Positions 35,619-43,676 of a stretch of DNA of 64,000 nt are shown one piece after another (position 1 is the first letter of the stretch; every line of letters begins with the position of its first letter). Origin of the DNA: Bacillus sp. (in: firmicutes) (GTDB lineage Bacteria; Bacillota; Bacilli; Bacillales; JACDOC01). A program made the position numbers and the translations under genes. The DNA lies in assembly GCA_017656295.1 (NCBI GenBank), contig JACDOC010000004.1, positions 124,001-188,000 on the forward strand. Reading direction: 5' to 3'. The notes below the pieces were generated by a model that was not told the DNA's origin, searched no databases, and saw only the letters and a program-made list of their open reading frames with translations.

Positions 35619-35990
35619 CTATTTCCGCCAAAAAGTTGAACAGTCAGTCTTATCCTTGATATTAAATTCAATTATCTTCTCTAGCAATTCGTAATTTACC
35701 GGCTCATTCCACGGAATTCGAAACAAGCCTTTGGTAGCGCTGTAGCCAGCTTGGGCGATTTCATCGGCAAAATGTACCATTGTCTCTTCTTCGGGTGAAA
35801 CGCTCAAATGATGTTTCGCTGTGGAGAAGCCGATGATAAATGTGCCGTGATCGGTAAACATTGGCGTATTCCACTTGATTTGCGGTTCCAAATTTGGGAA
35901 TTTATTAGCAACCTACGCCAAAATTTCCTCTGTTCGGTCGCGGTGGTCGGGGTTATCGATACCTGCTAAATATTTTGCAAAAACTTCCAT
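35619..35990 (-). pseudogene. fra (frataxin-like iron chaperone) copy broken by an in-frame TAG
   Basis: From ATG 35990 (GGAGGAAGAC before it) the frame reads MEVFAKYLAGIDNPDHRDRTEEILA and then TAG at 35915-35913, exactly where the neighbouring intact copy has Trp (TEEVLTWV). It then continues open to the normal end CSTFWRK. So a single TGG to TAG change splits a 123-residue DUF1801 protein. A 90-residue product could restart at ATG 35891 but would lack the first helices. It is a tandem duplicate of the following gene. Confidence 0.85.
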
Positions 35991-36012
35991 GTCTTCCTCC
36001 TTCGATATTATG

Positions 36013-36384
36013 CTATCTCCGCCAAAAATTCGAATTCTCAGCCTTATCCTTGATATTAAATTCAATTATCTTCTCTAGCAATTCGTAATTAACTGGTTCA
36101 GTCCATTGAATTCGGAACAAGCGTGAAGAAGCGCTGTAGCCAGCTTGGGCGATTTCATCGGCAAAATGCACCATTGTCTCTTCTTCGGGTAAAATGCTCA
36201 AATGATTCTTTGCTGCGGCAAACATAATGATGTATGTGCCGTGATCGGTAAACGTGGGTTTGTTCCACTTGATTTGCGGTTCCAGGTTTGGAAATTTCTT
36301 AGTTACCCAAGTCAAAACTTCTTCCGTTCTGGACCGATGTTGCGGGTTATCAATATGCGCTAAATATTCTGCAAAAACTTCCAT
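36013..36384 (-). CDS. fra: Frataxin-like iron chaperone Fra (DUF1801)
   Basis: A 123-residue protein matching B. subtilis Fra (YdhG) throughout: [65 protein letters not shown] and [21 protein letters not shown]. Fra binds iron and delivers it for Fe-S cluster and haem synthesis. GGAGGGAAC precedes the ATG. It is the upstream member of a tandem pair separated by 22 bases; the second copy has a nonsense codon. The 3' 100 bases of the two copies are almost identical, showing a recent duplication or gene conversion. Confidence 0.88.
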   Translation of the reverse strand: MEVFAEYLAHIDNPQHRSRTEEVLTWVTKKFPNLEPQIKWNKPTFTDHGTYIIMFAAAKNHLSILPEEETMVHFADEIAQAGYSASSRLFRIQWTEPVNYELLEKIIEFNIKDKAENSNFWRR

Positions 36385-36940
36385 ATTGTTCCCTCCTAAA
36401 ATAAAAAATTATGTCGTTCAGAGAAATTCCTCAATTCCATTCGTCGTTAAAACTCCTCACAGAACCGTTCAGACACGTTCTTAAACAACACCTATTTCCA
36501 ACTATATATTTAGTCAAAATGGCTTAAAACGCAAATTAGAGGCTTTAAAAAGTATCTGACTTGTATCGCCAGCGATAGCTGGTCAGTCTAAAAGTATATT
36601 ACTACATGTCATCTATAGCTACATAGCATAAATCCTTATTTTAAATTTTCAACTTTGCAACGCACTCATCTTTATTTTGTTCCCAAGCAACCTAAATTTC
36701 CTTTATTTTCTTCCCTTTAAGACCATCTAACCTTATTTATGGTCATTTATTATTTGAGATGGTTCAGTATAGAATTTAGGATTATAATTTTTTATTCCTA
36801 ACATATAAATCACCTATTGTTTAAGTTCGTATTAATTAATGATTTTATCATTCCTTCTTCAACTACTTACCCGTTATCCATCCATGCCTCACGTTGCGTC
36901 ACCACAGATTATAGAAAAAATTCTGTTCTTACATGAGAGT
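36385..36940. other. Long intergenic stretch, no gene seen
   Basis: Between fra and array C. A frame at 36839-37027 on the plus strand has no ribosome site and ends inside the array, so I discount it. A short GC-rich hairpin (CGCCAGCGATAGCTGG near 36570) is the only local structure. Confidence 0.45.
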
Positions 36941-36965
36941 GATAAAAAATTAGTCATCGTTTATT

Positions 36966-37064
36966 TTAGTGATAATTTCTATTCCGTCTATTTCAGTTAT
37001 CGTCAAGTGTTTTGCACTTCCGACTGAATGTTTTGCACTTCTCGCCACTTGTTTTGCAGTTTTA
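36966..37064. repeat. 21-bp-period tandem array C (core TGTTTTGCACTT)
   Basis: TGTTTTGCACTT at 37008 and 37029 and TGTTTTGCAGTT at 37050 are spaced exactly 21 bases. Two weaker units precede them (from about 36966 and 36987) in the same register. It lies just beyond the terminator of the minus-strand phosphoesterase gene. Confidence 0.75.
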
Positions 37065-37079
37065 TAAGAAAGCAGCAAA

Positions 37080-37108
37080 TAAAAAAACAGGAGTCCCCCC
37101 CTGCTTCT
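37080..37108 (-). terminator. Terminator after the phosphoesterase gene
   Basis: On the minus strand CAGGGGGG and the CTCCTG arm pair imperfectly and are followed by TTTTTTTA. Confidence 0.6.
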
Positions 37109-37120
37109 ATCATTAAATGA

Positions 37121-37843
37121 TTATTCTACTCCATAAAATACTTTTAAAATAAATTCCCGTTGAGGTACTTGGAGTCGCTCAAACGATGCTATAAAGTCGG
37201 TATTGTCGTAAGGGATTTCTTTTAATTGAACTGTAACTTGACGGTTTTGGTGGACCTCTACTATTCCATATCTAGCATACGGTTGATGATGACACCCTAA
37301 GGCACCTGGATTAAGGTAAAGCCGCTTGTTCGTTTGAAAATGATGAACAGGATGATGGTGTCCGAAACAAACGACGTCATATGGTGTGCCGTCGTACATG
37401 GTGTCTAGTTTTTCACCAGATGGATCTGGGTCAATACGTTTGATTTGACCATCCGACTTTAAGTGATAATGCACAAAAAGAAAATTTTTCCCGAAAACAT
37501 CGACTTCTAACATTTGTGGCAGTTCCATAAGTTTTGGGATAAAGCTTTTATCCAATTGGGATGCTACCCATTCATGATGCGACCTGGCGTGCTCATGTCC
37601 TGGTAATGGACCTTTTCCTTGAATGATTGATAAAACGGCCTCATCATGATTCCCTTTTACAAAAGCAATATCCCCTCGATAAAACAACATATCTAATACT
37701 TCATTTGTATTTGGACCAATGGCTATTAAGTCTCCTAAGCAATAAAGATGATCCACGCCTTCCCTCTCGATGTCTGCCAAAGCGGCTTGTAAGGCTGGAG
37801 CATTCCCATGGATATCCGTAATAATGGCAAGCTTCATCGACAT
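37121..37843 (-). CDS. Calcineurin-like metallophosphoesterase (YfcE/MJ0936-related)
   Basis: A 240-residue enzyme with the full metal-ligand set: TDIHGN near residue 9, CLGDLIAIGP near 35, KGNHDEAV near 63, FVHYHL near 123 and FGHHHPVHHF near 160. Such proteins are dinuclear-metal phosphodiesterases or phosphatases; the physiological substrate is unknown. GGAGATCCATATG is at the start. Single gene, 57 bases beyond the stop of an EamA transporter. Confidence 0.85.
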   Translation of the reverse strand: MSMKLAIITDIHGNAPALQAALADIEREGVDHLYCLGDLIAIGPNTNEVLDMLFYRGDIAFVKGNHDEAVLSIIQGKGPLPGHEHARSHHEWVASQLDKSFIPKLMELPQMLEVDVFGKNFLFVHYHLKSDGQIKRIDPDPSGEKLDTMYDGTPYDVVCFGHHHPVHHFQTNKRLYLNPGALGCHHQPYARYGIVEVHQNRQVTVQLKEIPYDNTDFIASFERLQVPQREFILKVFYGVE

Positions 37844-37900
37844 ATGGATCTCCTACTCCTTTTCAGAAGCATTGTTCACCTATTTACTTTAGCAAAATTT

Positions 37901-38845
37901 TCACAAATTGGCATCTATGTTCCTCGGACGATTCGTCAGATGAAAGGACATCTTCTTTTTTCCTTTGATCAGCTGTTTATTTTTCCATTGTGAAAAGAAA
38001 TAACATCCGATTATGACGATTGCAGCCCCCACCAATTGAACATTGGTCATTTGTCCCCCCAAAAATATGTAGGCTAAAAACGAAGTAAATACAGGGTTAA
38101 AGTTCATAAAAATGCCTGCAGCTGTTGCTCCTAAGTGTTTGACACCAACGCTCCAGAGCACCATGCAAACAACGGTTGAAACCACTCCAGTGTATAAAAT
38201 CGCACTTACAAATTCCCCGTTTACATTTGTTACTGAAAAGGTTGGGGCATTCAATGGAATCAGTATGATGAGCCCAAAAATTCCCGCGTACAAAGTAGCC
38301 AAGAGCGGTGAGACCTTCGTTGTTGCCCACTTGCTGCAAACCGAATAAAGTCCCCATACCCCCACAGCAGCCAACATGATTACATCTCCTTTGTTGAATT
38401 GAAAAGATACGAGCATATCGACATTCCCTTTCGTCAACACAAGGAGAACCCCAAAAAAGGAAAACATCATCGCGGTGATTTGAAGAAACGTGATCTTTTC
38501 TTTTAAAAAAAACGATGAAAAAACAGCTATTGATATCGCATTTAACGTGGTAATCAATCCTACGTTCGTCGCGGTTGTATGTTTTACCGCTAAAAATTGA
38601 AATAGGTTAAATAAAACAACCCCTGTTAGTCCCATGAAAAATAACGGTAACCACGCTTCTTTCGGTGGTATCATTTTCTTTTCCTTCCACCAAACGATTG
38701 GGATTAAACAAATGACGGCAATGATCCATCGTAAACTCGTTAAGGTCATGGGCGAAGCGTGTTCGACTATTAATTTAGAAACAACGAAATTCCCTGCCCA
38801 TAAAAAGCTCGTAACCAGCAATAACAGATAATAAACGTAGGTCAT
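37901..38845 (-). CDS. EamA family (DMT) transporter
   Basis: A 314-residue protein with ten hydrophobic helices in two EamA repeats (VTSFLWAGNFVVSKLIVEHASPMTLTSLRW at the start of the first, AAVGVWGLYSVCSKWATTKVSPLLATLYAG at the start of the second). DMT proteins of this kind export amino acids or metabolites. ATG 38845 follows AGGGGAGAAGAGC; the frame open to 38893 does not have a site. It diverges from an Lrp-type regulator gene across 194 bases, which suggests the regulator controls it. Confidence 0.85.
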   Translation of the reverse strand: MTYVYYLLLLVTSFLWAGNFVVSKLIVEHASPMTLTSLRWIIAVICLIPIVWWKEKKMIPPKEAWLPLFFMGLTGVVLFNLFQFLAVKHTTATNVGLITTLNAISIAVFSSFFLKEKITFLQITAMMFSFFGVLLVLTKGNVDMLVSFQFNKGDVIMLAAVGVWGLYSVCSKWATTKVSPLLATLYAGIFGLIILIPLNAPTFSVTNVNGEFVSAILYTGVVSTVVCMVLWSVGVKHLGATAAGIFMNFNPVFTSFLAYIFLGGQMTNVQLVGAAIVIIGCYFFSQWKNKQLIKGKKKMSFHLTNRPRNIDANL

Positions 38846-39039
38846 GCTCTTCTCCCCTGTTCCCCTCTTCAGATTTATTAATAATATTAACACTGTTCAT
38901 ACTCTTACAAAATATTATTTTGTATTATATAATTACTTTAAAATAATCAAAAGTTCATCTTATCATTTATTAAATTTTCTTCATTATCTAACGTAAAATG
39001 AACCATTTTTTGAAATAATCGAAAGAGGAGGGACCATGG

Positions 39040-39525
39040 GTGAGCTCTCACGTTCGAAAAGGATTAGATGAAGTTGATCTACAAATCTTACATGTGTTAC
39101 AAACAAACGCCCAAATCAGTAATGCCGAGCTGGCACGTCAAGTGAATTTATCTCCTCCAGCGACGCATACACGTGTGAAACGGTTAGAAAACGAAGGGTA
39201 TATCGATCGCCAAGTCGTTATTTTGAATCAAGAAAAGCTAGGGTTTAACCTACTATGCTTTATTTTTATTAGTACGAACTTTCATCAAGCAGAAAAACTC
39301 GAAGTATTGGAAAACGCCTTTGCGGCTATGCCAGAAGTGCTTGAGTGTCACTGTTTGACCGGAGAGTATGATTATGTATTAAAAGTCGCCATCAAAGACC
39401 GAAACGATTTAGAAGCCTTTATTCGTAAGCTGAATAGCCTGGGGATTACAAGAATTCAAACGAGTCTTTCGTTACGTGAAGTGAAGTATTCCACGGCTTT
39501 ACCGATTATGGAAGAGGAAGAATAA
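39040..39525 (+). CDS. Lrp/AsnC family transcriptional regulator
   Basis: A 161-residue regulator: helix-turn-helix LDEVDLQILHVLQTNAQISNAELARQVNLSPPATHTRVKRLENEGYI at residues 8-55, then a RAM/AsnC ligand domain with CHCLTGEYDYVLKVAIKD. Lrp-type proteins sense amino acids and form octamers. The start is GTG 39040, eight bases after AGGAGG; the overlapping ATG at 39036 is in another frame. It is divergent from the EamA transporter, the classic layout of regulator plus amino-acid exporter. Confidence 0.88.
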   Translation: MSSHVRKGLDEVDLQILHVLQTNAQISNAELARQVNLSPPATHTRVKRLENEGYIDRQVVILNQEKLGFNLLCFIFISTNFHQAEKLEVLENAFAAMPEVLECHCLTGEYDYVLKVAIKDRNDLEAFIRKLNSLGITRIQTSLSLREVKYSTALPIMEEEE

Positions 39526-39616
39526 AATGGTGGAGATTCGACTAACGGGTTCACTTTGGGAAGGGAAAAATGTTAAAAAACACATTTAACCCAACAATAA
39601 CAATATAAATCGCAAA

Positions 39617-39655
39617 GAAAAACGCTCGAATTTTTTTCCGAGCGTTACTCTTTCT
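39617..39655 (+). terminator. Terminator between the Lrp gene and the next minus-strand gene
   Basis: AACGCTCG and CGAGCGTT pair around a ten-base loop; U-rich tract ACTCTTTCTT follows. Confidence 0.75.
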
Positions 39656-39725
39656 TCTTATTGGGTTAACGTACTCGATGATGGATTCCTTAAGTTACAT
39701 TATATTTTCTAGCTTTGGTTATAGA

Positions 39726-40268
39726 TTACATGAAATTAATTTCCGTTCTTAACAAAGAGTAAACGTATGTATCATATGGAACACCATTTTGATACATATA
39801 ATTTCTCAGAACCCCTTCTTTTTGAAAGCCTAATTTTGTTAGTAATTCATTGGATGCTTTATTTTCAATGAAAACTATTGCTCCAATCCGCGTTAAATCT
39901 AGTTCTTTAAATCCATATGATATGACTTCAGAAACAGCTTCAGTTGCATATCCTTTCCGCCAATATTCTGGATGAAGTTCATAGCCTATCTCGGCTCTCT
40001 TATGTTTAGGAGACCAAGCGTTAAATCCGACCGTTCCTATCATTCCTTTCCTACCTTTTATTTCGATTCCCCATCTAATGCCACGTTTTTCTTTGTAGTT
40101 CTTTGCAAAAAACTCAACCAATTCTTTCGCTTGTTCGATGCTTGTTAAAGGGTCTAGTCCATAATAACGTGTCACATCGTTATTAGAAAAGCAATCATAA
40201 ATACTTTGAGCATCTTCTTTCACAATTTCTCTCAATAGCAGTCTTTCAGTTTCTATTATTGGAAACAT
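39726..40268 (-). CDS. GNAT acetyltransferase, RimJ/RimL type
   Basis: A 180-residue GNAT with IIETERLLLREIVKEDAQSIYDCFSN at the N-terminus, HPEYWRKGYATEAVSEVISYGF as acetyl-CoA motif and NKASNELLTKLGFQKEGVLRNYMYQNG. It is distinct from the RimL-type gene at 31935. GGGAGTAAGAGA precedes the ATG. Substrate unknown. Confidence 0.85.
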   Translation of the reverse strand: MFPIIETERLLLREIVKEDAQSIYDCFSNNDVTRYYGLDPLTSIEQAKELVEFFAKNYKEKRGIRWGIEIKGRKGMIGTVGFNAWSPKHKRAEIGYELHPEYWRKGYATEAVSEVISYGFKELDLTRIGAIVFIENKASNELLTKLGFQKEGVLRNYMYQNGVPYDTYVYSLLRTEINFM

Positions 40269-40429
40269 TCTCTTACTCCCTTTTTGGTAATAAAGTTCAA
40301 ATGACCCCTTACTTTCTTTAATAAACTCAACCTAATAATTGAATATCCATTACAAAAATATCAACATAAAATTCCATATAATTGTGTTATTCTCCTACAA
40401 GTAAACCTATTACTGACTGCCACCTTATT

Positions 40430-41964
40430 TCACGAATGTTTCTTTTGATATAGGTCATAAAGAGTTTTGGGAATGGCGTCAATGACATCCGATGCGAGGA
40501 CATCCAGCGGGGAATGGTTAGATTGAACGAGCTCATCAGCTGCTTTCCCGTGCACATATATCGCATTGCAAATCGCTTCATGCACATGTTGATGCTGCAT
40601 TAAGAACGCTACTATCATCCCGGTTAACACATCCCCGCTTCCCCCTTTAGCGAGCGCTGGATTACCGGTTGTGTTCACGAATTGCTCTCCCTCTGGTGTT
40701 GTAATAATCGTATAAGGACCTTTTAACACGAGATATACTCCGTATTCAGTTGCAAACTGTTTCGCTATTCCGAACCGATTGTTTTCTACTTCATTTACTG
40801 ATATGTCCATCATTCTCGCCATTTCGCCAGGATGAGGCGTGAGTACGGTAACGGCCGTTCGATGTTGAACAAGAGACTCATAGTCCTTCCAAAAATATAA
40901 GGCATCGGCATCGAGGACGACTGGAATCTCTTGTTCTAGCACAGTTTTTACAATCTGTTTGGTTCCTGCTGTTCTTCCCATGCCTGGACCAATGGCTGCA
41001 GCATCCAAATCGAAGTTCGATAAATCAATCTCTCCACGGAAGTGACCGTTTTCCGATGGACATGGGTGTACATGACTTCTGGTACATACGTAGCCGCCAC
41101 AGAAGAGATATCATCAGGAATCGCCATCGTCAATAATCCAGCACCGCTCCGTAAAGCGGCTTTTGCAGTCATCGTAATGGCCCCGCTCATGTTCCGAGAA
41201 CCACCAATAACCATTCCTTTCCCAAACGTCCCCTTATGGGAAAAACGTGGCCTTCTTGGTAATGTTATCACCACATCGTTTTCTGTCCAACATTTCCTGT
41301 ACGCTGCCCTTTTATCGATCGCGATGGGAGGAATTCCGATATCAACCGTGATCACTTCTCCATAAAAATCGGCTGTTGGATATAGGTAGGCACTAAGTTT
41401 TGGTGACTGAATTGTGATCGTTTCGTCCGCTTGAATGGCAGTGTCTACAGCTCCCCCGTCTGCCGGGATTCCACTTGGGATATCGATTGCATATACGGAT
41501 GGCGTCTCCAGTTTGTTGACCATCTCTATGATTTCTTTATAAGGCGAACGCAATGGACCTTTCACGCCAATTCCGAGCATTGCGTCAATGATGACATCAT
41601 AGCAACACAATTGTTGATGAAAACGTTCCTCATTTCCAACATAATGATTTACTTCGTACCCCGACCGTTCATAAATGGTTAGCGCTTGTTTTGCGGCACC
41701 TTTTAGTTTTTCTTTTGGTGGAATTAACCATAAATCGGTTATGTATCCGAAGCTTTTTAACACGCGGGCCACGACAAATCCGTCGCCCCCATTGTTTCCG
41801 ATTCCAGCAATAACAGCGATTCGGTGATGATGGGAGAGTTTATGTAACAACACCTTGGCCACTGCTTGTCCGGCGTTTTCCATTAACGATTCTTCGCTTA
41901 TTCCGATGTGCTCGATCGTATATCGATCAATGGCATACATTTCCTCAGCTGTTACGATGCGCAT
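40430..41964 (-). pseudogene. nnrD: Bifunctional NAD(P)HX epimerase/dehydratase, frameshifted
   Basis: The 5' frame (from ATG 41964, after GAGGTG) encodes the complete YjeF_N epimerase (GNNGGDGFVVAR, IIDAMLGIG, AIDIPSGIPADGG) and the start of the carbohydrate-kinase-like dehydratase (KGTFGKGMVIGGSRNMSGAITM). At about 41050 the frame changes: the next frame resumes with RGEIDLSNFDLDAAAIGPGMG and continues to the end with PVVLDADAL, LTPHPGEMARM and GNPALAKGGSGDVLTG. A one-base loss around CATCGGAAAACGG explains it. The enzyme repairs hydrated NAD(P)H. It may be a base-call error or a true loss of the dehydratase. Confidence 0.85.
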
Positions 41965-42029
41965 ACTATTCACCTCGAAAACTTTTTCTATCCATATTAT
42001 AGAAAATTTTGGTCCTGTTTTCTTTACTC

Positions 42030-42107
42030 ATCAAAAAAAGCTGACCCCATTCGAGCGTCCATCTCATCATCTTTCATAAGATGGAACACTCTTCGGTCAG
42101 CTTGATG
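42030..42107 (-). terminator. Long terminator hairpin after gltB
   Basis: AAGCTGACC and GGTCAGCTT enclose an inner stem CCATCT/AGATGG; on the minus strand a TTTTTTTGATG tract follows. Confidence 0.8.
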
Positions 42108-42143
42108 TCATCTCCCATTCCCTATATTGATAAAGTTCAAAAG

Positions 42144-43625
42144 TTACGGCAAATGCGTGACACCCATTAAGAAGCGGTCCACTTCTCTTGCGGCTTCCCG
42201 GCCTTCATGAATCGCCCAAACGATTAGGCTTTGACCTCGGCGGGCGTCCCCTGCTGCAAACACGCCTTCTACGTTCGTCGTATATGTTCCGTACGGAGCA
42301 TTGACTTTTTTGTTGACAGTCTCTACACCAAATTGCTTTAGGACAGGCTGCTCAGGACCTTCAAAGCCAATCGCAATAAAAACTAAATCGCATGGCCAAA
42401 CTTTTTCCGTACCAGGAATTTCGTTGAACACAACATTTCCGTTTGCATCCACCGTCTTTTCCATTTGAATCGTATGCAACTCTTTGACATTGCCATGTTC
42501 GTCCCCGACGATTTTTTTCGTTTGAATACAATATTGACGCGGGTCGGTACCGAATTTTGCTTTCGCTTCTTCGTACGCATAATCGAGCGTAAACACAAGT
42601 GGGAATAGCGGCCACGGATTGTCTTCGGTCCGCTTTTGTGGCAATGCAGGATGTTTTCCGAATTGAACGACGCTTTTACATTGTTGGCGAAGAGCGGTCG
42701 CGACACAGTCCGCCCCAGTATCCCCGCCGCCAATGACAATGACATGCTTACCTTTCGTATCAATCCACTTTTCTTCATCAACAGTAGAACCAAGCATTTT
42801 TTTCGTGGAAAGCGTTAAATAATCCATAGCAAAATGAACACCTGACAACTCTCTTCCTTCTATGACTAAGTCACGTTGTTTTTGAGCGCCCGTACATAAG
42901 ACGACCGCATCGTATTGGGACTGAAGCTCCTCTGCGGTAATATCTTTTCCAACTTCCGTATTAGTAATAAAAGTGATGCCTTCCGCTTCTAACAGTCGAA
43001 CCCGTCGCTCGACGATTTCTTTTTCAAGTTTCATATTAGGAATCCCATACATCAATAACCCACCGATTCGGTCAGCGCGCTCATAAACCGTAACGGAATG
43101 CCCCGCCTGATTTAACTGGTCTGCACACGCCAACCCAGCAGGACCAGAGCCGACAATAGCCACCTTTTTTCCAGTGCGCTTTTCAGGAATTCTTGGTTGA
43201 ATCCAACCTTCCGCAAATCCTTTATCGATAATCGCCCGCTCAATGCTTTTAATGGCGACTGCTGGATCAGAAATCGCGACCGTACACGAACCTTCACAAG
43301 GCGCCGGACAAACCCGGCCCGTAAACTCTGGGAAGTTATTCGTTTTTAATAAGCGATCTAATGCTTCTTTCCATCTTCCACGATACACAAGATCATTCCA
43401 TTCAGGGATTAAATTATGAATCGGACACCCAGATGTAAGTCCATTGATCTCCATTCCCATGTGACAAAAAGGGGTCCCGCAGTCCATACAGCGGGCACCT
43501 TGTCGAGCGAGTGTTTCCTCAGAAAATGGGGACGTATATTCGTTCCAATCGTCAAGGCGGGAAAGTGGATGACGTTTTACTTCTTCTTCTCGCATATATT
43601 CCATAAACCCGGTCGTTTTTCCCAT
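42144..43625 (-). CDS. gltB: Glutamate synthase (NADPH) small subunit
   Basis: A 493-residue iron-sulfur flavoprotein (named gltB in Bacillus, GltD elsewhere). N-terminal Cys clusters CMDCGTPFCHMG, GCPIHNLIPEWND and CPAPCEGSC bind two 4Fe-4S centres; GSGPAGLACADQL is the FAD site and IGGGDTGADC the NADPH site, with FAAGDARRGQSLIVWAI near the C-terminus. It feeds electrons to the large subunit for glutamate formation from glutamine and 2-oxoglutarate. GAGGGGAATAA precedes the ATG; it follows gltA by 51 bases. Confidence 0.95.
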   Translation of the reverse strand: MGKTTGFMEYMREEEVKRHPLSRLDDWNEYTSPFSEETLARQGARCMDCGTPFCHMGMEINGLTSGCPIHNLIPEWNDLVYRGRWKEALDRLLKTNNFPEFTGRVCPAPCEGSCTVAISDPAVAIKSIERAIIDKGFAEGWIQPRIPEKRTGKKVAIVGSGPAGLACADQLNQAGHSVTVYERADRIGGLLMYGIPNMKLEKEIVERRVRLLEAEGITFITNTEVGKDITAEELQSQYDAVVLCTGAQKQRDLVIEGRELSGVHFAMDYLTLSTKKMLGSTVDEEKWIDTKGKHVIVIGGGDTGADCVATALRQQCKSVVQFGKHPALPQKRTEDNPWPLFPLVFTLDYAYEEAKAKFGTDPRQYCIQTKKIVGDEHGNVKELHTIQMEKTVDANGNVVFNEIPGTEKVWPCDLVFIAIGFEGPEQPVLKQFGVETVNKKVNAPYGTYTTNVEGVFAAGDARRGQSLIVWAIHEGREAAREVDRFLMGVTHLP

Positions 43626-43676
43626 TTATTCCCCTCCTTTTTCGTGAACAGCCACGCGATGAAGGAACCTGCTTAT

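Noticed and set aside
36839-37027. 62-codon plus-strand frame
   Set aside because: No ribosome site, runs into array C, composition not protein-like.
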